A stretch of 64,000 nucleotides of DNA, from the NCBI RefSeq assembly GCF_020882245.1, contig NC_083599.1, positions 15,014,865 to 15,078,864 on the forward strand. Direction: 5' to 3'. The notes under the pieces were generated by a model. The model was given only the letters and a program-made list of their open reading frames with translations, was not told the origin of the DNA and did not search any database. This stretch comes from Rhopalosiphum padi (taxonomy: Eukaryota > Arthropoda > Insecta > Hemiptera > Aphididae). The position numbers and the translations under genes were made by a program. This document shows positions 51,760 to 64,000 of this stretch, in pieces (position 1 is the stretch's first letter; each line of letters starts with the position of its first letter).

Positions 51760-53875
51760 TTCTTATTACAACATTTGTGAAAGCAGTTTGCACTTGAAAC
51801 TTAAACACTAATACGAATGTAAAACTGCAAATAGATATGAAATATAAATATTTAACAGATGATAAGATATAATAATTTTGATAAGACAAAAAACATCGTA
51901 CATATCTACTAGAATGTTATGTTGGATTTGAATGTAAAATAAGTGTTTATAAAGAATACACTTGTACAATAACTTAAAATTGCTGTTTTTTTAATAGACT
52001 ATGACATAACCATACCTCCAAAATAATACTGATTTAGAACATAAAAATATCGAATCATTATTGAATAAAAGTACCGTAAAGCATCTATTAAAACTAGACG
52101 ATTTAGATTACAATACTTTGGATTATGGTTTAATAAAAACCAAAATTATGAAAAAAAAAACGCAGAAATAATAAAAAGATTTTTAAAACTGAGGCATATT
52201 TTAAGAATGAAAATTAAATGCTCATTTTGTTTACCAATACTATATTAATATTTTTAACAAATTTCAATTGTTACACTACTATTAATTTACTATCAATTAC
52301 ATTTTATATTCATTACAAGTACATTGCATAAAATCATTATTATTATCAGAATCTTCAAGTCCATGTACAATGTAGGATGTTGAAACTTTCCCAAATTCCG
52401 AAAATGTTAATGAATGTCTCAGCATGCCTTGAGTGATCTACTATTGTACTGCCATCTAAAAAAAAAATAGTCATATAAATATGTATAATGGTTGGAGAAA
52501 TTATAATAATGATGATTGATGAGCAATAAAAGATAATAAAAATCTACCAGTGTTGTGTTGAATTTTAATGAAAAAAAAATGTATAAAAAAAATATGCTTG
52601 TACAATAACTTAAACTTGCTGATTTTTAATATGAAAAAAATATAAATTTGTAATATTTGTATTAACTATTATGTAAAACCATGCTTCATACTGTTTATAA
52701 AGTATCAGCTTCAGTGAAATATATGAATGTTAATAATGGTAAATAAGAATCATTTTCACAATCTAGTAGTCAATGTTTTATGACATAAACATGAGAATTG
52801 AATGTTTTATGAGCAGCTAAAAATATGAATTTGTAATATTTGTATAAATTATTATGTAAAACCATGTTGTATAGTGTTTATGCAGTGTCAGCTTCAATGA
52901 AATATATGAATGTCAATAATGGTAAATAAGAATCATTTATATAATCTAGTAGTAAAGGTTTTAAGACACTAACATGTGAATTGAATGTTTTATGAGCAGC
53001 TAAAAATATGAATTTGTTATATTTGTATAAATTATTATGTAAAAGCATGCTTCATAGTATTTATGCAGTGTCATCTTAAATGAAATATATGAATGTAAAT
53101 AATGGTAAATAAGAATCATTTCACAATCTAGTAGTAAAGGTTTAAAGACACTAACATGAGAATTGAGTGTTTTATAAGCAGTTAGATATATTATGAATTA
53201 GCAATAATTGTATAAATTATAATGAAAAAGCATGCTTCATAGTGTTTATGCAGTGTCAGCCTCAATGAAATATATGAATGTTAATAATGGTAAATAAGAA
53301 TCATTTTCACAATCTAGTAATCAAGGTTATAAGACACTATAATGAGAATTGAGTGTTTTATAAGCAGTTAAAAATATGAATTTATAATAGTTGTATAAAT
53401 TATTATGTAAAACCATGTTTTATAGTGTTTATGATGTATCAGCTTCAATGAAATCTATGAATGTTAATGATGGTAAATAAGAATTATTTGCTTAATATAA
53501 TGATCAGGGTTTTTTGACACTAATTTTATGTTATACTACTATTAACTGACTATCAATTACATTCTATATTCATTTAACATACATTGCATAAAACCATTAT
53601 TATTATCAGAATCTTCTAGTCCATTGTTCAATGTAGGATGTTGATACTTTCCCAAGTTGTAGGAATGTGAATGTCTGTCTCAGCATGTATCAAGTGATCT
53701 GCCTTACTACCATCTGAAAAAATGTAGTCGGTTAAATATGTATAATGGTTGTAGGATAAAATGTCACTAATACATGCCGTAATTAAAACGAAAGTCTTTA
53801 TATTAACTAGTTCGGGAATACACTGAGCAATTCACAAATGGAAATAGTCAAACAAAAACTAACACACAAACTTCA
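51760..53875 (+). repeat. Unit 26, long form (2116 bp)
   Basis: It has five subrepeats. ACATGTGAATTG near 52973 is shared only with unit 28. Confidence 0.97.
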
Positions 53876-55991
53876 TTCTTATTACAACATTTGTGAAAGC
53901 AGTTTGCACTTGAAACTTAAACACTAATACGAATGTAAAACTGCAAATAGATATGAAATATAAATATTTAACAGATGATAAGATATAATAATTTTGATAA
54001 GACAAAAAACATCGTACATATCTACTAGAATGTTATGTTGGATTTGAATGTAAAATAAGTGTTTATAAAGAATACACTTGTACAATAACTTAAAATTGCT
54101 GTTTTTTTAATAGACTATGACATAACCATACCTCCAAAATAATACTGATTTAGAACATAAAAATATCGAATCATTATTGAATAAAAGTACCGTAAAGCAT
54201 CTATTAAAACTAGACGATTTAGATTACAATACTTTGGATTATGGTTTAATAAAAACCAAAATTATGAAAAAAAAAACGCAGAAATAATAAAAAGATTTTT
54301 AAAACTGAGGCATATTTTAAGAATGAAAATTAAATGCTCATTTTGTTTACCAATACTATATTAATATTTTTAACAAATTTCAATTGTTACACTACTATTA
54401 ATTTACTATCAATTACATTTTATATTCATTACAAGTACATTGCATAAAATCATTATTATTATCAGAATCTTCAAGTCCATGTACAATGTAGGATGTTGAA
54501 ACTTTCCCAAATTCCGAAAATGTTAATGAATGTCTCAGCATGCCTTGAGTGATCTACTATTGTACTGCCATCTAAAAAAAAAATAGTCATATAAATATGT
54601 ATAATGGTTGGAGAAATTATAATAATGATGATTGATGAGCAATAAAAGATAATAAAAATCTACCAGTGTTGTGTTGAATTTTAATGAAAAAAAAATGTAT
54701 AAAAAAAATATGCTTGTACAATAACTTAAACTTGCTGATTTTTAATATGAAAAAAATATAAATTTGTAATATTTGTATTAACTATTATGTAAAACCATGC
54801 TTCATACTGTTTATAAAGTATCAGCTTCAGTGAAATATATGAATGTTAATAATGGTAAATAAGAATCATTTTCACAATCTAGTAGTCAATGTTTTATGAC
54901 ATAAACATGAAAATTGAATGTTTTATGAGCAGCTAAAAATATGAATTTGTAATATTTGTATAAATTATTATGTAAAACCATGTTGTATAGTGTTTATGCA
55001 GTGTCAGCTTCAATGAAATATATGAATGTCAATAATGGTAAATAAGAATCATTTTTATAATCTAGTAGTAAAGGTTTTAAGACACTAACATGAGAATTGA
55101 ATGTTTTATGAGCAGCTAAAAATATGAATTTGTTATATTTGTATAAATTATTATGTAAAAGCATGCTTCATAGTATTTATGCAGTGTCATCTTAAATGAA
55201 ATATATGAATGTAAATAATGGTAAATAAGAATCATTTCACAATCTAGTAGTAAAGGTTTAAAGACACTAACATGAGAATTGAGTGTTTTATAAGCAGTTA
55301 GATATATTATGAATTAGCAATAATTGTATAAATTATAATGAAAAAGCATGCTTCATAGTGTTTATGCAGTGTCAGCCTCAATGAAATATATGAATGTTAA
55401 TAATGGTAAATAAGAATCATTTTCACAATCTAGTAATCAAGGTTATAAGACACTATAATGAGAATTGAGTGTTTTATAAGCAGTTAAAAATATGAATTTA
55501 TAATAGTTGTATAAATTATTATGTAAAACCATGTTTTATAGTGTTTATGATGTATCAGCTTCAATGAAATCTATGAATGTTAATGATGGTAAATAAGAAT
55601 TATTTGCTTAATATAATGATCAGGGTTTTTTGACACTAATTTTATGTTATACTACTATTAACTGACTATCAATTACATTCTATATTCATTTAACATACAT
55701 TGCATAAAACCATTATTATTATCAGAATCTTCTAGTCCATTGTTCAATGTAGGATGTTGATACTTTCCCAAGTTGTAGGAATGTGAATGTCTGTCTCAGC
55801 ATGTATCAAGTGATCTGCCTTACTACCATCTGAAAAAATGTAGTCGGTTAAATATGTATAATGGTTGTAGGATAAAATGTCACTAATACATGCCGTAATT
55901 AAAACGAAAGTCTTTATATTAACTAGTTCGGGAATACACTGAGCAATTCACAAATGGAAATAGTCAAACAAAAACTAACACACAAACTTCA
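53876..55991 (+). repeat. Unit 27, long form (2116 bp)
   Basis: It has five subrepeats. ACATGAAAATTG (near 54906) and CATTTTTATAATC replace the tract forms GAGAATTG and CATTTATATAATC. Unit 29 has the same pair of changes. Confidence 0.97.
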
Positions 55992-58107
55992 TTCTTATTA
56001 CAACATTTGTGAAAGCAGTTTGCACTTGAAACTTAAACACTAATACGAATGTAAAACTGCAAATAGATATGAAATATAAATATTTAACAGATGATAAGAT
56101 ATAATAATTTTGATAAGACAAAAAACATCGTACATATCTACTAGAATGTTATGTTGGATTTGAATGTAAAATAAGTGTTTATAAAGAATACACTTGTACA
56201 ATAACTTAAAATTGCTGTTTTTTTAATAGACTATGACATAACCATACCTCCAAAATAATACTGATTTAGAACATAAAAATATCGAATCATTATTGAATAA
56301 AAGTACCGTAAAGCATCTATTAAAACTAGACGATTTAGATTACAATACTTTGGATTATGGTTTAATAAAAACCAAAATTATGAAAAAAAAAACGCAGAAA
56401 TAATAAAAAGATTTTTAAAACTGAGGCATATTTTAAGAATGAAAATTAAATGCTCATTTTGTTTACCAATACTATATTAATATTTTTAACAAATTTCAAT
56501 TGTTACACTACTATTAATTTACTATCAATTACATTTTATATTCATTACAAGTACATTGCATAAAATCATTATTATTATCAGAATCTTCAAGTCCATGTAC
56601 AATGTAGGATGTTGAAACTTTCCCAAATTCCGAAAATGTTAATGAATGTCTCAGCATGCCTTGAGTGATCTACTATTGTACTGCCATCTAAAAAAAAAAT
56701 AGTCATATAAATATGTATAATGGTTGGAGAAATTATAATAATGATGATTGATGAGCAATAAAAGATAATAAAAATCTACCAGTGTTGTGTTGAATTTTAA
56801 TGAAAAAAAAATGTATAAAAAAAATATGCTTGTACAATAACTTAAACTTGCTGATTTTTAATATGAAAAAAATATAAATTTGTAATATTTGTATTAACTA
56901 TTATGTAAAACCATGCTTCATACTGTTTATAAAGTATCAGCTTCAGTGAAATATATGAATGTTAATAATGGTAAATAAGAATCATTTTCACAATCTAGTA
57001 GTCAATGTTTTATGACATAAACATGAGAATTGAATGTTTTATGAGCAGCTAAAAATATGAATTTGTAATATTTGTATAAATTATTATGTAAAACCATGTT
57101 GTATAGTGTTTATGCAGTGTCAGCTTCAATGAAATATATGAATGTCAATAATGGTAAATAAGAATCATTTATATAATCTAGTAGTAAAGGTTTTAAGACA
57201 CTAACATGTGAATTGAATGTTTTATGAGCAGCTAAAAATATGAATTTGTTATATTTGTATAAATTATTATGTAAAAGCATGCTTCATAGTATTTATGCAG
57301 TGTCATCTTAAATGAAATATATGAATGTAAATAATGGTAAATAAGAATCATTTCACAATCTAGTAGTAAAGGTTTAAAGACACTAACATGAGAATTGAGT
57401 GTTTTATAAGCAGTTAGATATATTATGAATTAGCAATAATTGTATAAATTATAATGAAAAAGCATGCTTCATAGTGTTTATGCAGTGTCAGCCTCAATGA
57501 AATATATGAATGTTAATAATGGTAAATAAGAATCATTTTCACAATCTAGTAATCAAGGTTATAAGACACTATAATGAGAATTGAGTGTTTTATAAGCAGT
57601 TAAAAATATGAATTTATAATAGTTGTATAAATTATTATGTAAAACCATGTTTTATAGTGTTTATGATGTATCAGCTTCAATGAAATCTATGAATGTTAAT
57701 GATGGTAAATAAGAATTATTTGCTTAATATAATGATCAGGGTTTTTTGACACTAATTTTATGTTATACTACTATTAACTGACTATCAATTACATTCTATA
57801 TTCATTTAACATACATTGCATAAAACCATTATTATTATCAGAATCTTCTAGTCCATTGTTCAATGTAGGATGTTGATACTTTCCCAAGTTGTAGGAATGT
57901 GAATGTCTGTCTCAGCATGTATCAAGTGATCTGCCTTACTACCATCTGAAAAAATGTAGTCGGTTAAATATGTATAATGGTTGTAGGATAAAATGTCACT
58001 AATACATGCCGTAATTAAAACGAAAGTCTTTATATTAACTAGTTCGGGAATACACTGAGCAATTCACAAATGGAAATAGTCAAACAAAAACTAACACACA
58101 AACTTCA
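55992..58107 (+). repeat. Unit 28, long form (2116 bp), end of uniform tract
   Basis: It has five subrepeats and carries ACATGTGAATTG (near 57204), the marker of unit 26. It is the last of nine successive units of exactly 2116 bp. Confidence 0.97.
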
Positions 58108-60040
58108 TTCTTATTACAACATTTGTGAAAGCAGTTTGCACTTGAAACTTAAACACTAATACGAATGTAAAACTGCAAATAGATATGAAATATAAATATT
58201 TAACAGATGATAAGATATAATAATTTTGATAAGACAAAAAACATCGTACATATCTACTAGAATGTTATGTTGGATTTGAATGTAAAATAAGTGTTTATAA
58301 AGAATACACTTGTACAATAACTTAAAATTGCTGTTTTTTTAATAGACTATGACATAACCATACCTCCAAAATAATACTGATTTAGAACATAAAAATATCG
58401 AATCATTATTGAATAAAAGTACCGTAAAGCATCTATTAAAACTAGACGATTTAGATTACAATACTTTGGATTATGGTTTAATAAAAACCAAAATTATGAA
58501 AAAAAAAACGCAGAAATAATAAAAAGATTTTTAAAACTGAGGCATATTTTAAGAATGAAAATTAAATGCTCATTTTGTTTACCAATACTATATTAATATT
58601 TTTAACAAATTTCAATTGTTACACTACTATTAATTTACTATCAATTACATTTTATATTCATTACAAGTACATTGCATAAAATCATTATTATTATCAGAAT
58701 CTTCAAGTCCATGTACAATGTAGGATGTTGAAACTTTCCCAAATTCCGAAAATGTTAATGAATGTCTCAGCATGCCTTGAGTGATCTACTATTGTACTGC
58801 CATCTAAAAAAAAAATAGTCATATAAATATGTATAATGGTTGGAGAAATTATAATAATGATGATTGATGAGCAATAAAAGATAATAAAAATCTACCAGTG
58901 TTGTGTTGAATTTTAATGAAAAAAAAATGTATAAAAAAAATATGCTTGTACAATAACTTAAACTTGCTGATTTTTAATATGAAAAAAATATAAATTTGTA
59001 ATATTTGTATTAACTATTATGTAAAACCATGCTTCATACTGTTTATAAAGTATCAGCTTCAGTGAAATATATGAATGTTAATAATGGTAAATAAGAATCA
59101 TTTTCACAATCTAGTAGTCAATGTTTTATGACATAAACATGAAAATTGAATGTTTTATGAGCAGCTAAAAATATGAATTTGTAATATTTGTATAAATTAT
59201 TATGTAAAACCATGTTGTATAGTGTTTATGCAGTGTCAGCTTCAATGAAATATATGAATGTCAATAATGGTAAATAAGAATCATTTTTATAATCTAGTAG
59301 TAAAGGTTTTAAGACACTAACATGAGAATTGAATGTTTTATGAGCAGCTAAAAATATGAATTTGTTATATTTGTATAAATTATTATGTAAAAGCATGCTT
59401 CATAGTATTTATGCAGTGTCATCTTAAATGAAATATATGAATGTAAATAATGGTAAATAAGAATCATTTCACAATCTAGTAGTAAAGGTTTAAAGACACT
59501 AACATGAGAATTGAGTGTTTTATAAGCAGTTAGATATATTATGAATTAGCAATAATTGTATAAATTATAATGAAAAAGCATGCTTCATAGTGTTTATGCA
59601 GTGTCAGCCTCAATGAAATATATGAATGTTAATAATGGTAAATAAGAATTATTTGCTTAATATAATGATCAGGGTTTTTTGACACTAATTTTATGTTATA
59701 CTACTATTAACTGACTATCAATTACATTCTATATTCATTTAACATACATTGCATAAAACCATTATTATTATCAGAATCTTCTAGTCCATTGTTCAATGTA
59801 GGATGTTGATACTTTCCCAAGTTGTAGGAATGTGAATGTCTGTCTCAGCATGTATCAAGTGATCTGCTTTACTACCATCTGAAAAAATGTAGTCGGTTAA
59901 ATATGTATAATGGTTGTAGGATAAAATGTCACTAATACATGCCATAATTAAAACGAAAGTCTTTATATTAACTAGTACGTGAATACACTGAGCAATTCAC
60001 AAATGGAAATAGTCATACAAAAACTAACACACAAACTTCA
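58108..60040 (+). repeat. Unit 29, short form (1933 bp)
   Basis: It has four subrepeats. The left part is of tract type (TAAACACT, ACCAAAATTATG, ACATGAAAATTG as in unit 27). The right part switches to short junction, CTGCTTTACTACC in C2 and the CCATAATT / TACGTG / TCATAC tail. This makes the unit a recombinant. Confidence 0.97.
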
Positions 60041-62155
60041 TTCTTATTACAACATTTGTGAAAGCAGTTTGCACTTGAAACTTAAATACTAATACGAATG
60101 TAAAACTGCAAATAGATATGAAATATAAATATTTAACAGATGATAAGATATAATAATTTTGATAAGACAAAAAACTTCGTACATATCTACTAGAATGTTA
60201 TGTTGGATTTGAATGTAAAATAAGTGTTTATAAAGAATACACTTGTAATAACTTAAAATTGCTGTTTTTTTAATAGACTATGACATAACCATACCTCCAA
60301 AATAATACTGATTTAGAACATAAAAATATCGAATCATTATTGAATAAAAGTACCGTAAAGCATCTATTAAAACTAGACGATTTAGATTACAATACTTTGG
60401 ATTATGGTTTAATAAAAACCAAATTATGAAAAAAAAAAACGCAGAAATAATAAAAAGATTTTTAAAACTGAGGCATATTTTAAGAATGAAAATTAAAAGC
60501 TCATTTTGTTTACCAATACTATATTAATATTTTTAACAAATTTCAATTGTTACACTACTATTAATTTACTATCAATTACATTTTATATTCATTACAAGTA
60601 CATTGCATAAAATCATTATTATTATCAGAATCTTCAAGTCCATGTACAATGTAGGATGTTGAAACTTTCCCAAATTCCGAAAATGTTAAGTAATGTCTCA
60701 GCATGCCTTGAGTGATCTATTATTGTACTGCCATCTAAAAAAAAATAGTCATATAAATATGTATAATGGTTGGAGAAATTATAATAATGATGATTGATGA
60801 GCAATAAAAGATAATAAAAATCTACCAGTGTTGTGTTGAATTTTAATGAAAAAAAAATGTATTAAAAAAATATGCTTGTACAATAACTTAAACTTGCTGA
60901 TTTTTAATATGAAAAAAATATAAATTTGTAATATTTGTATTAACTATTATGTAAAACCATGCTTCATACTGTTTATAAAGTATCAGCTTCAGTGAAATAT
61001 ATGAATGTTAATAATGGTAAATAAGAATCATTTTCACAATCTAGTAAACAATGTTTTATGACATAAACATGAGAATTGAATGTTTTATGAGCAGCTAAAA
61101 ATATGAATTTGTAATATTTGTATTAATTATTATGTAAAACCATGTTGTATAGTGTTTATGCAGTGTCAGCTTCAATGAAATATATGAATGTCAATAATGG
61201 TAAATAAGAATCATTTTTATAATCTAGTAGTAAAGGTTTTAAGACACTAACATGAGAATTGAATGTTTTATGAGCAGCTAAAAACATGAATTTGTTATAT
61301 TTGTATAAATTATTATGTAAAAGCATGCTTCATAGTATTTATGCAGTGTCATCTTAAATGAAATATATGAATGTAAATAATGGTAAATAAGAATCATTTT
61401 CACAATCTAGTAGTAAAGGTTTAAAGACACTAACATGAGAATTGAGTGTTTTATAAGCAGTTAGATATATTATGAATTAGCAATAATTGTATAAATTATA
61501 ATGAAAAAGCATGCTTCATAGTGTTTATGCAGTGTCAGCCTCAATGAAATATATGAATGTTAATAATGGTAAATAAGAATCATTTTCACAATCTAGTAAT
61601 CAAGGTTATAAGACACTATAATGAGAATTGAGTGTTTTATAAGCAGTTAAAAATATGAATTTATAATAGTTGTATAAATTATTATGTAAAACCATGTTTT
61701 ATAGTGTTTATGATGTATCAGCTTCAATGAAATCTATGAATGTTAATGATGGTAAATAAGAATTATTTGCTTAATATAATGATCAGGGTTTTTTGACACT
61801 AATTTTATGTTATACTACTATTAACTGACTATCAATTACATTCTATTATTCATTTAACATACATTGCATAAAACCATTATTATTATCAGAATCTTCTAGT
61901 CCATTGTTCAATGTAGGATGTTGATACTTTCCCAAGTTGTAGGAATGTGAATGTCTGTCTCAGCATGTATCAAGTGATCTGCTTTACTACCATCTGAAAA
62001 AATGTAGTCGGTTAAATATGTATAATGGTTGTAGGATAAAATGTCACTAATACATGCCATAATTAAAACGAAAGTCTTTATATTAACTAGTACGTGAATA
62101 CACTGAGCAATTCACAAATGGAAATAGTCATACAAAAACTAACACACAAACTTCA
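60041..62155 (+). repeat. Unit 30, long form (2115 bp)
   Basis: It has five subrepeats. It has AACTTCG, GTATTAAAAAAATATG and CTGCTTTACTACC, shared with unit 31 (the last also with 29), and GTAAACAATG as in units 5-8. Private changes are GTTAAGTAATG near 60685 (within the C1 ORF) and an extra T in CTATTATTC near 61845. Confidence 0.97.
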
Positions 62156-64000
62156 TTCTTATTACAACATTTGTGAAAGCAGTTTGCACTTGAAACTTAA
62201 ATACTAATACGAATGTAAAACTGCAAATAGATATGAAATATAAATATTTAACAGATGATAAGATATAATAATTTTGATAAGACAAAAAACTTCGTACATA
62301 TCTACTAGAATGTTATGTTGGATTTGAATGTAAAATAAGTGTTTATAAAGAATACACTTGTAATAACTTAAAATTGCTGTTTTTTTAATAGACTATGACA
62401 TAACCATACCTCCAAAATAATACTGATTTAGAACATAAAAATATCGAATCATTATTGAATAAAAGTACCGTAAAGCATCTATTAAAACTAGACGATTTAG
62501 ATTACAATACTTTGGATTATGGTTTAATAAAAACCAAATTATGAAAAAAAAAAACGCAGAAATAATAAAAAGATTTTTAAAACTGAGGCATATTTTAAGA
62601 ATGAAAATTAAAAGCTCATTTTGTTTACCAATACTATATTAATATTTTTAACAAATTTCAATTGTTACACTACTATTAATTTACTATCAATTACATTTTA
62701 TATTCATTACAAGTACATTGCATAAAATCATTATTATTATCAGAATCTTCAAGTCCATGTACAATGTAGGATGTTGAAACTTTCCCAAATTCCGAAAATG
62801 TTAATGAATGTCTCAGCATGCCTTGAGTGATCTATTATTGTACTGCCATCTAAAAAAAAATAGTCATATAAATATGTATAATGGTTGGAGAAATTATAAT
62901 AATGATGATTGATGAGCAATAAAAGATAATAAAAATCTACCAGTGTTGTGTTGAATTTTAATGAAAAAAAAATGTATTAAAAAAATATGCTTGTACAATA
63001 ACTTAAACTTGCTGATTTTTAATATGAAAAAAATATAAATTTGTAATATTTGTATTAACTATTATGTAAAACCATGCTTCATACTGTTTATAAAGTATCA
63101 GTTTCAGTGAAATATATGAATGTTAATAATGGTAAATAAGAATCATTTTCACAATCTAGTAGTCAATGTTTTATGACATAAACATGAAAATTGAATGTTT
63201 TATGAGCAGCTAAAAATATGAATTTGTAATATTTGTATAAATTATTATGTAAAACCATGTTGTATAGTGTTTATGCAGTGTCAGCTTCAATGAAATATAT
63301 GAATGTCAATAATGGTAAATAAGAATCATTTTTATAATCTAGTAGTAAAGGTTTTAAGACACTAACATGAGAATTGAATGTTTTATGAGCAGCTAAAAAT
63401 ATGAATTTGTTATATTTGTGTAAATTATTATGTAAAAGCATGCTTCATAGTATTTATGCAGTGTCATCTTAAATGAAATATATGAATGTAAATAATGGTA
63501 AATAAGAATCATTTCACAATCTAGTAGTAAAGGTTTAAAGACACTAACATGAGAATTGAGTGTTTTATAAGCAGTTAGATATATTATGAATTAGCAATAA
63601 TTGTATAAATTATAATGAAAAAGCATGCTTCATAGTGTTTATGCAGTGTCAGCCTCAATGAAATATATGAATGTTAATAATGGTAAATAAGAATTATTTG
63701 CTTAATATAATGATCAGGGTTTTTTGACACTAATTTTATGTTATACTACTATTAACTGACTATCAATTACATTCTATATTCATTTAACATACATTGCATA
63801 AAACCATTATTATTATCAGAATCTTCTAGTCCATTGTTCAATGTAGGATGTTGATACTTTCCCAAGTTGTAGGAATGTGAATGTCTGTCTCAGCATGTAT
63901 CAAGTGATCTGCTTTACTACCATCTGAAAAAATGTAGTCGGTTAAATATGTATAATGGTTGTAGGATAGAATGTCACTAATACATGCCGTAATTAAAACG
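62156..64000 (+). repeat. Unit 31, short form, truncated by window end
   Basis: It has four subrepeats. The unit is cut in the inter-module spacer after 1845 bp. Private changes are CAGTTTCAGTG near 63100 and TTGTGTAAATT near 63417. Its tail has GGATAGAATG and CCGTAATT as in units 2 and 4. Confidence 0.97.

Larger units (their letters stand above)
39064..58107 (+). repeat. Uniform tract: nine units of 2116 bp
   Basis: Units 20-28 total 19,044 bp, exactly 9 x 2116, with no length change between units and only a handful of substitutions each. Within it, markers alternate with a two-unit period (21/23 and 26/28), with 27 matched by 29. This is the most homogeneous and probably most recently amplified or converted part of the array. 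Confidence 0.9.
1..64000 (+). repeat. Higher-order satellite array, 30 full units plus one partial
   Basis: The whole window is head-to-tail copies of one ~2.1-kb A+T-rich unit. Copies align with only scattered substitutions, homopolymer length changes and one recurrent ~182-bp length difference. Every unit was delimited by the same start motif. No unique DNA interrupts the array, so it extends past both ends. This is seen directly. That it is a nuclear satellite of a eukaryote is inferred from length, homogeneity and lack of genes. Its chromosomal place (centromeric, pericentric, subtelomeric, sex-linked) cannot be told from the sequence. Confidence 0.98.

Noticed and set aside
1..64000. rDNA intergenic spacer with subrepeats
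   Set aside because: No rRNA-like sequence occurs in any of the units, and the 2.1-kb period leaves no room for one.
1..64000. Tandem transposon or retroelement
   Set aside because: No terminal inverted or long terminal repeats, no target-site pattern and no reverse transcriptase, transposase or integrase motif were seen. C1 and C2 are direct repeats but occur inside every unit with no coding body between them, only S subrepeats.
1..64000. Centromere-type CENP-B box or telomeric repeats
   Set aside because: No match to the CENP-B box pattern and no TTAGG or TTAGGG tracts were noticed, so no chromosomal position can be claimed.

Overview
The window is one uninterrupted tandem array of a long, A+T-rich satellite. 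By eye it is about three quarters A+T. Anchoring each copy on the start motif TTCTTATTACAACATTTG gives 30 complete units and one truncated unit (31, cut by the window end). All are direct repeats on the + strand, with no unique flanking DNA and no intact gene, rRNA, tRNA or recognisable transposon. The array points to a eukaryotic nuclear chromosome. The base composition and the intron-acceptor-like motifs would suit an A+T-rich invertebrate such as an insect, but nothing seen fixes the taxon.

Units come in two lengths: long (L, about 2112-2116 bp) and short (S, about 1924-1933 bp). The order is L L S L S L S L L S L S L S L L L L L, then nine L units of exactly 2116 bp (20-28), then S L and a partial S. 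The short form lacks one ~184-bp internal subrepeat, always at the same junction.

Each unit has a nested structure, mapped on unit 1. Element A1 (144-246) is followed by a 46-codon open stretch without an ATG (251-391). Next come element C1 (509-734), A2 (a diverged copy of A1, 781-875), a block of ~184-bp subrepeats S1-S5 (881-1764), C2 (a diverged copy of C1, 1769-1995) and a spacer running into the next unit. So the unit looks like an ancient duplication of a C-A module, with a minisatellite block grown between the halves. On the minus strand both C copies have a pyrimidine tract plus AG followed by short open frames. They share a C-terminal stretch (GLEDSDNNN, FMQC, NEY) and the same TAA stop, which may be the remnant of a terminal exon.

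Rare shared variants show how the array grew. Pairs of neighbouring units have been duplicated together several times (5-6/7-8, 13-14/15-16, 21-22/23-24, 26-27/28-29), and a similar pair recurs 12.3 kb apart (11-12/17-18). Units 20-28 form the most uniform, probably youngest, expansion. Unit 8 is a short-type unit that regained long length by duplicating subrepeat S4. The most interesting content is this record of unequal exchange, together with the possible gene ancestry of the repeat. I see no sign of an enzymatic, defence or other protein-based system.
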